Positions 58,001-63,607 of a stretch of 64,000 nt of DNA are shown one piece after another. Numbering within the stretch: position 1 is the first letter of the stretch; each line of letters starts with the position of its first letter. Source of the stretch: Bactericera cockerelli (Eukaryota; Arthropoda; Insecta; Hemiptera; Triozidae); the NCBI GenBank assembly GCA_024516035.1, contig CM044956.1:9039997-9103996 (forward strand), written 5' to 3'. The notes under the pieces were generated by a model. That model did not search any database and was not told the origin of the DNA. It saw nothing but the letters and a program-made list of their open reading frames with translations. A program made the position numbers and the translations under genes.

Positions 58001-61000
58001 TTTCTCCCACTGCTCGATGTTCGACTCTTTGATCTCGAAGTAGACCCTCTCGATCTTCTTGCTCCCGCCCAGGATCTCGATGCGGCCCAGGAAAGGCTGG
58101 AAGTAGTCGAGCACGCTCCGAGCCGTCTCGAGGAAGCGGGCCAACCGCGGCTCGTTGGGCATATGCTCGGAGAGGTTGGTCAGCAGGACAGCCAGGTTGA
58201 AGCCAATCTCCTTGGACGGCTCGTGGAACCGGTCCGTGAAGCCGACGTAGTCGATTTTGCCGTCGTGGTTGGTTTCGCAGCAGGCGAGCATGAACTCGAT
58301 CTCCTCGCTGGAGAAGGTCGAGAAAAATTAATGGCCCGGTCGAGATGCGCCTGCCAGGTCCCGGCTCATCTAGATTGTATTTAGACTGTAAGACTGGAAC
58401 TGACACATTATCTTGTATGTATACATTAATTATGTTATTTTACCTTATTGCTCAATAAAATATATATTTTAAAAAAAAATCTAGATTGTAGATGCATTTC
58501 CGGCCCAACCCAGGCTGAGAGAGGTTAATGTGGCTAGCCGGTACGATTCCCACCGTCCAGACTATCTCAAATCAAAACGATAAAACCAAATAGAATCAAC
58601 TGTTCACAATAAACCTAATTAGATCATAGTCTTAATTATTGTAAAGGTTTCAATGAAAACCTTACAACTAGGTCAGATAATAATAAATAAGGACAAAAAC
58701 TCATGCCAGGTAGCTCTTCTGTTGCTCCACCTTACAACCAGGTCAGATAATAATAAATGAAAACAAAAACTCACGCCAGGTAGCTCTTCTGTTGCTCCAT
58801 CTTCTCCTTGAAGTCCTTGGGGTAGACCCAGCCCTCCTGGTTGATGTCAATCTCCATGAAGCTAGCACTGCTGGTCAGGTCCTTCAGCTTGAGGAACATG
58901 TCGAAGTACTTGAGGATGAGCTCTACATTGGAGGCAGACTCCACCAGCGTGTCCACCATCTGCTTTCCGATGGTGCCGTTCACCACGTTACCTGAGGGAG
59001 AAGTCAGGGTTTAACACATACACGACCGGCACCATTTTCAGTGTATGTACGCATGGGACCGCTATATTTATTTATTTTATTATTTTATATCTGAGCATAT
59101 CTGACCTCCTGGGACGAAAAACCCGCTTGGAGAGTCAAATTATACAGGGGCATAGAGTATATTTCTATACTAAAACATAGGAATAGGTGTCCCACCGGTG
59201 GGACAAGCAGGTTTGAAATCAAGAAGGTCACTTGTCCCACCGGTGGGACAACCGGTCCATTCAGTACACACGCAGTTGTCCCACCGGTGGGACAACCGGT
59301 CGTGTATGTGTTAAGTTTTCGCGAGGGATTTTTTATTATAATAATAATACTCTTTAGTGGAAGGTAACCACCAGGCGAGTAATGATCAAAGCATTTTCTA
59401 CCACCTAACTCTCAAAGGAACATGGTTTTTTGTTGGTTTAATGTCGCTTTCAATTGCACGGTCATATCATGAGGATGGTTTTAACTTCCATTTGCTGGAA
59501 ACTCATAAATCAGCTACTCAAATTACCTGAGTGGGGCCGAGAACAGATAGCATCACGAGGGTTTTGACAGTTTGAATTGTCACCCATCTAAGACCTAACC
59601 TCTCTGGACGTAGCTGAAAGTTCAGTGGCAGAACGAGAACTGGTGTATTCAACGTGCCATTAACGCTGGCAAAGTAAGGGTTTAAGGTTACCCAAGGGTT
59701 TTGACTTATAAAATAGTCTAAATTCTTACGGTGTTTGACCATCAACAATAAACAGATTGAGTAGATTTGCGATATGTATCGCTAATTGATTCAATTGAAA
59801 CTTTTGACGGTATCTGACCAAAACTCATTTCTGCACATGCACTCATTTCCTAAATTGAACTGGCGTACGTAAAAAATGACGTAAGTATCTTGTGAAACCT
59901 CACTAATATTGATCAACACTGCACCGTCCCCACTTAAAATTTCAACACGCTCACAGGCAAAATTGCAACACGGCAGGCAAAATTGTTTAACAACATTTTG
60001 ATCAACAGTAAAACACTGGTGGGGATGCAGCCACAATACCTTCCAGCATGGAGAGCATCATGGTGATCATGTCCTTCTGGAGGTTGAGCAGCTCCTTGAG
60101 GAGATCCACCTGGCTGGAGTGCTTGGAGAGTTTGTCCTGCATGTGAGAGAACAGGAAAAGGAACCCGCCCACTGCGTCCCACAGTCTGGGAACAGAAGCC
60201 AAAAGGTTTGATATGAATCGATAGTAAATTATTGTAGGTAGTCATAGGCCATTGCAAGATCCGGGTATAAAACTTTGCAAAAGTTTGTGAACTTGTAGCG
60301 CCGTAACCAATGACGAGAGTGATTGTTCCCAGCTGGATTGATGTTTACACCGATTTGGCTTGACCCAAATAACTACACTTCCACCCACTTAACCCAATTC
60401 CGGACTCGGAAAGAGTTTTTCTGATCTATTTCTAGTGTATAGTATTACAACCAGATAAAACAATACACTACTCTGTTTATCTTGCAAGAATACTAAAGAG
60501 TATTTTTACCCTCCAGTGAAATTTTAAGGGGCCTTGGTCTACCTGGAATGGGCCCCAGTGAAATTTCAATGGGGCCTTGATTTACCTGGAATGGGCCCCA
60601 GTGAAATTTCAATGGGGCCTTGGTTTACCTGGAATGGGCCCTAGTGAAATTTCAATGGGGCCTTGGTTTACCTGGAATGGGCCAGCGCCTGTTGGTTCTG
60701 CGTGCAGGGACCCTGAATAACCTCAGACAGAGTGTTGAACACCTGACTCGCCACTCCAATCGCCTTGAAGAAGTTGGCCTTTCCCGCCGGGTCTATCAGC
60801 TCCTTGCTCGAATAGTGCCAGTAGAAGTCCATGATCGATTCCTGGAATGGTCAATCAAAGTTTTGCTACATTTTGAACATTACTTCTCAAATGTGTATTT
60901 TTGAGTTGTTTCGAATTTATTTTTCATTTCCACAAATATGACATTTCAAAAAAGGCATATCTAATGCCTTTTTTCGTCAAATTATATTTGTGGTTATAAT

Positions 61001-63500
61001 AGTATCACAATAAACCGACCTAGCTTGGTTGATAAGGCGGTGGACTTGTATTCGGAGGTCGATAGTTCGAGTCCCAAGTTCAGCAAATATTTAGTAAAGC
61101 GAGTTTGAGTAGTTGATAATATGAAAATTGTGAATAACACAAACATGATAACTTTTAGTATAACAATAATTCTTTTGTAATTACATATTTTTCATTAATC
61201 ATATGTTTAATTGTTTGGTTAGACTTGAAGTCGATGCCCGAGACTCATACTCTTACAAAAACTTCTTCTTTCATAAAAAGGTTATGGACTCTGATTTCAT
61301 ATTGGATAGTCACAGCTTTTTTTTCATATTAGATAGCTTTTTTCATATCACTAATTTAGAGCATTGAGTTTTGATTGTTAGGTTTCTTGTGATAGTTTTA
61401 AGTTTTATTTTAATCTTTTTTTAGATCATTTTTTAATGTAACAATTGTTTGTTTTATAGTAATCATGTATTGGGCCACGCCCCTTAGTTAAAAATAAAAA
61501 TAAAAAAATAATGAGAATTAATCAACAATCTCACCTGAAGCCGCAGCAGGTAGTCGACAGTGCAGATGACCACATTCACGGTGGTGGTGTTACCTGCCTG
61601 GGTCCTCAGATAGTTCTGCCACTCTGAAACACACAGACGAAAATTATAAAATGCTGTCGAAACGACTAGTATTCGTTTCAAAAAATTGGTTTCTCATTCA
61701 ATTTTCAATCGCGGTCTCATAATCCCCAAATCTTCCTTTCAACCGTCACGCAATGCACTATGATTGGTTAATTTGAAGGTATTAACCAATCAGAGTGCGT
61801 TGTGTGACGGTTGGAAGGGAGATATGGGAATTTTGAGAGTGAGAGTGGTTTCTGGAACGAGGACCAGTTTGATTAGCGATCAAAAGAGTCATATCAAGTT
61901 TTTATTTATTTATCGTATGGATTCTTTTATTATATTATATTTATTGGATACATGGAAAAAATTGCAACAATTAAAAGATAAAAAACAAAAAATGATAATA
62001 ATGAAAAAAAAAAAACAAATAAATAAAAGATCGAAACACTTTCGGTTTTAAAGATTGAGGGTAAGTAGCCAATTAACGGCTTCTGGCTTCAGGGTCGCGA
62101 TGTCCTGAACATCTCCCGGATAAGCCAGAGACGGACACTCCAAGAGGATGTGGTCGGTGGTCTGGGTAGTGTGCCCACACTCGCAGCTCGAGTCTTCTCT
62201 TAGCCCCCACTTGTTGAGGCAGGCGTTGCACCAAGCTTTCCTTGGGAGGGAGGCCTCTGTGCTGGGGATGGATTCGAGTCATATCAAGTCATTCGTCTCA
62301 AATGAGTAGTCCCTAGTGAGTCGGCTCAAAAGAGTCGTCGTGCTGGATTCGAGTCATATCAAGTAAGTCGGCTCAAAAGAGTCGTCGTGCTGGATTCGAG
62401 TCATATCAAGTGAGTCGGCTCAAAAGAGTCGTCGTGCTGGATTCGAGTCATATCAAGTGAGTCGGCTCAAAAGAGTCGTCGTGCTGGATTCGAGTCATAT
62501 CAAGTGAGTCGGCTCAAAAGAGTCGTCGCGCCCACTCACCCAGGTTGTGTCCCTCGCAGGTGAGCTGGATGAAGCGGAACAGCGTGCAGGTGAACTCTGC
62601 ATCGTGCATGTTCTTCTCCCCCGCCGCTCCCTCCGACCCCACCCCCAGACCCTCCGCCTTCGTGTTGCGCTCGAACGCGTCCAGATCCAGCACGCTGGAA
62701 TAATAATAATAATAATATCGCCTTATTTAGGGGTCCACTCATACCTCGTGAGGAAAAATGAGTAGTTACTTGTATGAGTAACGACCAGTGGCGGCATTAA
62801 CAGAGTAAAAAGAAATTGATGTAATAGAATAATTCGAAATGTGAAGGAGGCTCTTAGTAATGCTGCGCTACCCACAAAAATTGTGAAGAGGCTTTGTGCT
62901 TCACCACAAAAAAACAAAAAAAAATCATACTGCCCAATTAGGACTATTAAGTCCCATTATTCCAGCCGTAAGCCCAAGACGTATTATTATGTGGTAAAAA
63001 TCCCAATTGGGAGGATAACTTGCCATGTCCCGGCTGGGGTTCGAACCCACGACCTCTGGAATCTCTGGATTCACAGAGTGTCGCCTTTACCACTGAGCTA
63101 CCGGGACAGACAATACAATACAATAGAAGCAATCAATCAATCAAATATAATTCATAATAATACTTTTTAGTGGAAGGAAACCACCAGGCAAGGTTGATGG
63201 TCAAAGCATTCTCTACCACCTAACCCTGAGAGTCTTATTATTATTATGTGATCAGAATCTCAAAATAATGAGGTAAAATTCATGCACTGGGTGGGATTCG
63301 AACCAACGGATCCCTAAGCTACCTGGATTACCAGACCAGCGCGTTAACCACTTGACTACCAGTGCACTTGTATTGCGGGATGATATAATTGTGTTGTGAT
63401 TTCCACTTGTAAATTATGTCTTACCTGCAAGAATTCATAAGACCCGCTATGGAGGTGAAGAATCCCACATCTTTCTTGTCCTTCAGATGATTCAACATGC
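36893..63500 (-). CDS. RyR: Ryanodine receptor, C-terminal ~1180 residues (5' part beyond window)
   Basis: Twenty-two exons join in a consistent phase from 63500 to the TAG at 36895-36893. RyR is the tetrameric calcium-release channel of the sarco/endoplasmic reticulum and the target of diamide insecticides. Visible in order: core solenoid ([58 protein letters not shown]), an EF-hand pair ([30 protein letters not shown]), [20 protein letters not shown], a membrane-associated segment ([18 protein letters not shown]), an acidic variable region, S1 ([18 protein letters not shown]), S2, S4 and the S4-S5 linker ([18 protein letters not shown]), S5, the filter GGGIGDEI, S6 ([15 protein letters not shown]), the C-terminal zinc-binding region ([18 protein letters not shown]) and [11 protein letters not shown]. 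Several exon edges are tandemly multiplied (see repeats). The full protein should be about 5100 residues. Confidence 0.97.
37234..37497 (-). repeat. SINE-5S, full-length young copy in RyR last intron
   Basis: Target duplication TGGGTGAGGTTA (37222-37233 and 37498-37509). It was inserted into an older repeat that itself carries CTGGGTGAGG. One 2-bp deletion (CACCCTCCAAG). Confidence 0.93.
37500..37925. repeat. Two tandem copies of an old interspersed repeat
   Basis: Both contain GATTCCCAGCGAATGGAGGG and ATCCAGCCGTAAAAA with TGTGCCA. Related bits at 53335-53405 and 58500-58560. Confidence 0.6.
38066..38479 (-). repeat. 65-bp minisatellite spanning the RyR W21 donor, ~6 copies
   Basis: Unit holds the exon edge (on plus: CACATGTAGTTGGCCAGGTT) plus intron CTCCTAGGAGCTCTAGCACT. 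Each unit recreates ACTACAT|GTGAGT. Copies start every 65 bp from the real junction leftward. Confidence 0.93.
38455..38620 (-). CDS. RyR: RyR exon W21 (C-terminal zinc-binding region)
   Basis: Codes [38 protein letters not shown] and [10 protein letters not shown]. The donor side is multiplied downstream. Confidence 0.97.
38650..38768. repeat. Transposed piece of the W19 acceptor minisatellite
   Basis: Three copies plus a partial one of GAGAACCTGGTGGTGAAAGA TAGAACTAGAATTATTAT, the same unit as at 41165-42515, flanked by a direct repeat CACGGGGAATGAAAGGGT. Confidence 0.85.
38884..39010. mobile_element. PIF/Harbinger-like MITE, copy 3
   Basis: GGGCGAAATTAATAGAC / GTCTATTAATTCCACCC; flanked by TAA on both sides. 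Confidence 0.88.
39614..39770 (-). CDS. RyR: RyR exon W20 (selectivity filter, S6)
   Basis: Codes [40 protein letters not shown] and LAIIQ. Confidence 0.97.
39856..40096. mobile_element. piggyBac-like MITE with TTAA duplication, copy 1
   Basis: Begins CCCAGATGGGG and ends TATCTGGG, with TTAA at 39852-39855 and 40097-40100, in the middle of a SINE-T1 whose other copies lack it. CCC...GGG ends and TTAA fit piggyBac. Confidence 0.85.
39857..39918. repeat. Perfect 62-bp palindrome
   Basis: 31 + 31 bp with no loop, centred between 39887 and 39888 (AAGGAC|GTCCTT); arms begin CCAGATGGGGCTGACGTCC. Confidence 0.97.
40150..40300 (+). pseudogene. Inverted partial copy of RyR exon W16 with its donor
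   Basis: Reads on the plus strand [18 protein letters not shown] to EEDSSGIIH then GTGAGTGGC, as 45820-45680 on the minus strand. About 125 nt of exon with only a few mismatches. Confidence 0.93.
40310..40556 (-). repeat. SINE-T1 copy carried with the inverted exon copy
   Basis: ATT tail, AATATCGCCTTATTTATACT, GTCCCGGCTGGGTTTTGAAC, GCCGCCTTTACCAGTGAGCT. Mirrors the SINE at 45227-45663 but lacks its TTAA MITE. Confidence 0.9.
40655..40744 (-). pseudogene. Partial direct copy of RyR exon W19 3' end with donor
   Basis: Minus strand codes [17 protein letters not shown] then GTAAGTTCC; intron flank CCAGAGACC also copied. It corresponds to 41013-41096. The other side is joined to a tRNA-like SINE. 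Confidence 0.88.
40745..40800 (-). repeat. tRNA-headed SINE fragment
   Basis: ATTCGAACCTGCGACCTCTG and GGTTACCAGACCAACGCCCT in antisense. Confidence 0.6.
40852..40970. mobile_element. PIF/Harbinger-like MITE, copy 4
   Basis: GGGCGGAATTAATAGACG start and GTCTATTAATTCTGCCC end; internal TAATACCTCTGTGGCGC shows the opposite orientation to copies 1-3. Confidence 0.88.
41043..41171 (-). CDS. RyR: RyR exon W19 (S5)
   Basis: Codes [20 protein letters not shown] and [17 protein letters not shown], then CHDMMT. The acceptor is the founder of the array at 41165-42515; donor GTAGGT is weak. Confidence 0.96.
41165..42515 (-). repeat. 35/38-bp minisatellite at the RyR W19 acceptor, ~37 copies
   Basis: Unit (plus) GAGAACCTGGTGGTGAAAGA TGGAACTAGAATTAT, with or without an extra TAT. 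On the minus strand each unit reads CTTTCACCACCAG|GTTCTC, i.e. the real acceptor and first six exon bases. About 1.35 kb. Confidence 0.95.
42527..42850 (-). repeat. SINE-T3 copy split by a MITE, abutting RyR W18 donor
   Basis: CTCTTTAGTGGAAGGTAACC, CAGAGTC..., then ATGAGGGAAAATTTATGCAT, GGGTGGGATTCGAATC and ACCAGACTA. Ends about 10 bp from the donor at 42858. Confidence 0.85.
42609..42737. mobile_element. PIF/Harbinger-like MITE, copy 5
   Basis: GGGCGAAATTAATAGACG / GTCTATTAATTCAGCCC, TTA on both sides, inside SINE-T3 at GTC|TTA|TT. Confidence 0.92.
42860..43009 (-). CDS. RyR: RyR exon W18 (S4, S4-S5 linker)
   Basis: Codes [40 protein letters not shown] and SVTHNGKQL. The Gly of DVAVGF corresponds, from memory of the diamide literature, to G4946 of Plutella. 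The first ~70 nt and the acceptor are repeated upstream. Confidence 0.97.
43010..44115 (-). repeat. Array of RyR W18 acceptor plus partial exon, 11 extra copies
   Basis: Units of about 72-82 bp with the acceptor (CTATTCCAG|GCGTTC) and ~68 nt of exon ([21 protein letters not shown]). Copies 7-10 are spaced by a segment ending GACATTAAACCCAAATT(A)n, the tail of a SINE-5S, giving a ~134-bp higher-order unit; the eleventh is at 44045-44115. Confidence 0.95.
44150..44420. repeat. SINE-5S tail fragments
   Basis: ATATGACCATGCAGTTAG, AAAGCGACGTTAAACCC in plus orientation, then an inverted piece TTTCAACTGCATGGTCATAT and GAATTTGAATGGTCACTTGG; makes a hairpin. Confidence 0.65.
44505..44565 (-). CDS. 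RyR: RyR exon W17
   Basis: Short exon coding [21 protein letters not shown] region; matches the vertebrate DVKYQIWKFGV block. Confidence 0.95.
45100..45215 (+). repeat. SINE-T3 tail fragment
   Basis: GGATCCAACCCAATGC, CCTCATTAAATAAAT, ACCTTCCACTAAAAATCATC. Confidence 0.6.
45227..45663 (+). repeat. SINE-T1 copy split by a TTAA MITE, next to RyR W16
   Basis: CCCGGTAGCTCAGTGGTACA, GGGTTCGAAACCCATCCGGG, TAGTCTTAATCGGGCAGTAT, ATT tail ending 32 bp from the W16 donor. Confidence 0.92.
45389..45610. mobile_element. 222-bp MITE with TTAA duplication, copy 2
   Basis: Inverted ends CACTTTGTACGCCA / GGCGTACAAAGTG, TTAA at 45385-45388 and 45611-45614. Internal palindromic CTCATATTGAG blocks. Confidence 0.88.
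45697..45855 (-). CDS. RyR: RyR exon W16
   Basis: Codes [40 protein letters not shown] and EEDSSGIIH. Part of it recurs inverted at 40155-40280. Confidence 0.96.
45900..46135 (-). repeat. tRNA-headed SINE (CCTCCGTGG head)
   Basis: T tracts, then CCGGGATTCGAACCCGCAAC and TTGACCACTGAGCCACGGAG, a tRNA-like head in antisense. A relative ends at 53550. Confidence 0.75.
46765..46895 (-). CDS. RyR: RyR exon W15
   Basis: Codes [20 protein letters not shown] and [17 protein letters not shown]. Confidence 0.97.
47455..47505 (-). repeat. Diverged copy of the RyR W14 donor junction
   Basis: CTTCCTCGCCTTAAGTTG and ACGATGAGCATAGCG resemble 47562-47605 (exon end plus donor) at roughly 75-80 percent. Confidence 0.6.
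47569..47823 (-). CDS. RyR: RyR exon W14 (acidic S1-S2 loop, S2)
   Basis: Codes [20 protein letters not shown], an acidic Gly/Ser-rich loop, [20 protein letters not shown] and [10 protein letters not shown]. Confidence 0.96.
48170..48397 (-). repeat. Old SINE-5S copy with a SINE-T4 scrap
   Basis: AATTCGCAGGAAATTCACAA, TCACCCAGCCTGGGTTGG, CTCGCTGGACGTTGCTCAAC, CGCCATCGACGCTGGC. Confidence 0.8.
48437..48556 (-). CDS. RyR: RyR exon W13 (S1)
   Basis: Codes [20 protein letters not shown] and [20 protein letters not shown]. Confidence 0.97.
48695..48945. mobile_element. Mariner-like MITE fragment (CAGGGTATCCATAAAGTCTC)
   Basis: Starts TACAGGGTATCCATAAAGTC, with AACGACTCAAAATATCAAAA; related to 53658-53885. 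Its right part (CGTTCTCGAGATAC) merges into the W12 array. Confidence 0.65.
48951..49596 (-). repeat. 39-bp in-frame minisatellite spanning the RyR W12 donor, 17 copies
   Basis: Each unit codes [13 protein letters not shown] and contains TTCTCTCAG|GTAATAATAG. The frame is open from exon W12 through all copies. Copy-to-copy variation is minimal (GGCTGAGG/GGCCGAGG). Confidence 0.97.
49575..49704 (-). CDS. RyR: RyR exon W12, with multiplied 3' edge
   Basis: Codes [20 protein letters not shown], then [17 protein letters not shown]. The last 21 nt plus the donor are the founder of the 39-bp array extending to 48951. Confidence 0.9.
49808..49980 (+). repeat. Family R repeat with ATT end
   Basis: TTATTATTATTATTTTAATG, ATGGAAACAATATATACAAT, TAAGGGCGGGGTTATTGCC. 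Confidence 0.6.
50257..50418 (-). CDS. RyR: RyR exon W11 (variable acidic region)
   Basis: Codes [20 protein letters not shown], an acidic stretch, and [13 protein letters not shown]. Phases join W10 and W12. Confidence 0.93.
50640..50930 (+). repeat. SINE-T4 copy
   Basis: TAGCTCAGATGTAAAATACT head, GCCGACAAAATTC, GTGTTGACCCAGCACCTAAA, CATCTGAGGGGAGGCATACT, GACTGTGAAACAC. Confidence 0.88.
50974..51156 (-). CDS. RyR: RyR exon W10
   Basis: Codes [20 protein letters not shown] and [20 protein letters not shown], the start of the variable region. Confidence 0.93.
51160..53320 (-). other. RyR intron 9 (W9-W10), repeat-poor half
   Basis: Short items only: T24 tract at 51511; a 45-bp direct duplication (GCTTGTGATGCTTGCCGTGA) at about 52115-52225; a hairpin GTTACTCTCATTAAG/ATTAATGAGAGTAAC at 52245-52280; a tRNA-like SINE scrap at 52540-52620 (GGGTTCGAATCCCGGCTAGG). 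Confidence 0.55.
53330..53555 (-). repeat. tRNA-headed SINE (CCTCCGTGGCGTAATGG head)
   Basis: Antisense head GTAGTTACAACCATTACGCC; GGTTTTACCCTCCATTCGC body resembling that of SINE-5S. Confidence 0.65.
53658..54240. mobile_element. Nested mariner-like palindromic elements
   Basis: 53886-54222 begins CAGGGTCGGACGTCCTGC and ends GCAGGACGTCCGACCCTG with TA on each side; arms of about 115 bp. It lies within the CAGGGCATCCATAAAGTCTC element starting at 53658. Confidence 0.75.
54391..54903. repeat. 513-bp near-perfect inverted repeat (hairpin)
   Basis: Arms of about 245 bp run from ATCCCCCAAAAAACACTACG to its complement at 54903 with a loop of about 25 bp around 54645. Mismatches are few (for example GTGTCTTGATAA versus TTATCAAGAGAC). 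No coding frame. Confidence 0.92.
54940..55200 (-). pseudogene. LINE reverse transcriptase fragment
   Basis: [18 protein letters not shown] (55175-55120) and [20 protein letters not shown] (about 55005-54945) are RT motifs of jockey/CR1-type LINEs. Broken frame. Confidence 0.85.
55602..55748 (+). repeat. SINE-T2 copy, full
   Basis: ACCGACCTCAGTAGCGTGAC, GGTGGTTCAAGTCCCGG, GTGATATCACGAAAGTGATG, ATATGATAACTTT(A)n. Ends about 20 bp from W9. Confidence 0.92.
55771..55971 (-). CDS. RyR: RyR exon W9 (membrane-associated segment)
   Basis: Codes [36 protein letters not shown] and [17 protein letters not shown]. Confidence 0.95.
56019..56095 (-). repeat. SINE-T1 3' fragment
   Basis: AATAATATCGCCTTATTTAT, GCCCGATTAGGACTATTAAA. 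Sense to RyR, its tail 48 bp upstream of the W9 acceptor. Confidence 0.8.
56340..56615 (+). repeat. SINE-T4 copy
   Basis: AGTAAGGTGTTCGCTACGC head, GTTTGTAAGGGATACCTTCC, GTGTTGACCCAGCACCTAAA, GGGATGGGCAAGCTACAACA. Confidence 0.88.
56652..56696. repeat. Poly(T)-only insertion with 14-bp target duplication
   Basis: TAACGGTATATACA occurs at 56652-56665 and 56683-56696, separated by only T17. Confidence 0.8.
56697..56762 (+). repeat. 3' end of the 13.3-kb LINE family
   Basis: GGGGAATGCAGCAAGTATGC to GAGGTCTACGATCTATAA, nearly identical to 14625-14692. Confidence 0.9.
56776..56960 (+). repeat. SINE-D copy
   Basis: GTCCACTCATACCTCGTGAG, AGCGACCAGTGGCAGAATCA, GATTCTGCGCTACCCACTAA. Confidence 0.82.
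56982..57190 (-). CDS. RyR: RyR exon W8
   Basis: Codes [36 protein letters not shown] and a Gly/Lys linker ending DGEEEK. Confidence 0.96.
57517..57655 (+). repeat. SINE-T2 copy
   Basis: GTAGCTTGATCGATAAGGCG, CTTGTAACCTGAAGGTCGG, GTGATATTACGAAAGTGATT. Confidence 0.9.
57795..57970. mobile_element. Palindromic MITE, copy 3, abutting RyR W7 donor
   Basis: TCATTCCAGAGATACTTTCA to GAAAGCTCTCTGGGA; contains an extra 30-bp direct duplication of GGGAGATTTGGAGATTGTAA. Confidence 0.75.
57989..58307 (-). CDS. RyR: RyR exon W7 (second EF-hand)
   Basis: Codes [14 protein letters not shown] (EF loop), [40 protein letters not shown] and [11 protein letters not shown] strikingly GC-rich exon compared with its introns. 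Confidence 0.97.
58667..58798 (-). repeat. Two-copy tandem duplication spanning the RyR W6 donor
   Basis: Unit of about 73 bp: CTTACAACCAGGTCAGATAA ... AAACTCACGCCAGGTAGCTC TTCTGTTGCTCCA. The second unit is the true junction; the outer one has CTCATGCC. Confidence 0.9.
58775..58991 (-). CDS. RyR: RyR exon W6 (first EF-hand)
   Basis: Codes [37 protein letters not shown] and the EF-hand-like loop [13 protein letters not shown]. Confidence 0.97.
59015..59310. mobile_element. 296-bp MITE with TTAA duplication, copy 3
   Basis: Ends CACATACACGACCGG / CCGGTCGTGTATGTG, TTAA at 59011-59014 and 59311-59314. Inside, GTCCCACCGGTGGGAC recurs three times. Lies 20 bp from the W6 acceptor. Confidence 0.9.
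59340..59418 (-). repeat. SINE-T3 fragment
   Basis: CTCTTTAGTGGAAGGTAACC, AAAGCATTTTCTACCACCTA. Confidence 0.8.
59425..59672 (-). repeat. SINE-5S, full-length diverged copy
   Basis: CGCTTTCAATTGCACGGTCA, CCTGAGTGGGGCCGAGAACA, GGTGTATTCAACGTGCCAT, ACGCTGGC. Confidence 0.85.
60040..60185 (-). CDS. RyR: RyR exon W5
   Basis: Codes [20 protein letters not shown] and [20 protein letters not shown]. Confidence 0.97.
60505..60683 (-). repeat. 47-bp minisatellite spanning the RyR W4 donor, ~4 copies
   Basis: Unit (plus) TTACCTGGAATGGGCCCCAG TGAAATTTCAATGGGGCCTTGG. Each unit has GGCCCATTCCAG|GTAAA on the minus strand, i.e. 12 exon bases plus donor. Confidence 0.95.
60672..60841 (-). CDS. RyR: RyR exon W4
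   Basis: Codes [38 protein letters not shown] and [13 protein letters not shown]. Its donor starts the array at 60505-60683. Confidence 0.97.
61013..61160 (+). repeat. SINE-T2 copy
   Basis: ACCGACCTAGCTTGGTTGAT, GAGGTCGATAGTTCGAGTCC, AAAGCGAGTTTGAGTAGTTG. Confidence 0.85.
61535..61623 (-). CDS. RyR: RyR exon W3
   Basis: Codes [20 protein letters not shown] and TVDYLLRLQ. Confidence 0.97.
61695..61862. mobile_element. Palindromic MITE, copy 4
   Basis: CTCATAATCCCCAAATCTTC, CAACCGTCACGCAATGCACT pairs with AGAGTGCGTTGTGTGACGGT. Confidence 0.8.
62045..62282 (-). pseudogene. LINE C-terminal zinc-knuckle fragment
   Basis: Minus-strand frame codes [20 protein letters not shown] then [18 protein letters not shown], the C-x-C-H-C motif following RT in jockey-type LINEs. 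Confidence 0.85.
62275..62528. repeat. 47-bp minisatellite beside the RyR W2 donor, ~5 copies
   Basis: Unit GATTCGAGTCATATCAAGTG AGTCGGCTCAAAAGAGTCGTCGTGCTG. Ends about 10 bp from the donor; no exon bases are included. Its GATTCGAGTC comes from the LINE fragment edge. Confidence 0.92.
62540..62694 (-). CDS. RyR: RyR exon W2
   Basis: Codes [18 protein letters not shown] through [18 protein letters not shown]. The acceptor (ATTATTCCAG) is formed at the end of a SINE-T1 ATT tail. Confidence 0.96.
62699..63115 (-). repeat. SINE-T1 copy feeding the RyR W2 acceptor, split by SINE-D
   Basis: ATT tail and AATATCGCCTTATTTA at 62699-62726; resumes at about 62935 with ACTGCCCAATTAGGACTATT and GTAAGCCCAAGACG; head ACCACTGAGCTACCGGGACA at 63115. 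Confidence 0.92.
62727..62933 (+). repeat. SINE-D copy
   Basis: GGTCCACTCATACCTCGTGA, AACGACCAGTGGCGGCATTA, TGCTGCGCTACCCAC, ending in an A-rich tail. Confidence 0.82.
63150..63370 (-). repeat. SINE-T3 copy
   Basis: AGTGGAAGGAAACCACCAGG, GGGTGGGATTCGAACC, CCAGCGCGTTAACCACTTGA. Confidence 0.9.
63425..63500 (-). CDS. RyR: RyR exon W1
   Basis: Codes [20 protein letters not shown] then MNSC. TATTTCAG acceptor, GTAAGA donor. Confidence 0.93.
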
Positions 63501-63607
63501 CTGAAATAGGAAAATGATATTTATTAGAAAGAGCCAAACGGAAAATACATTTTGTAAAAAACAACAACAGAAATATTTTATTTTTCCCGGACGGGAATTG
63601 AACAGAT

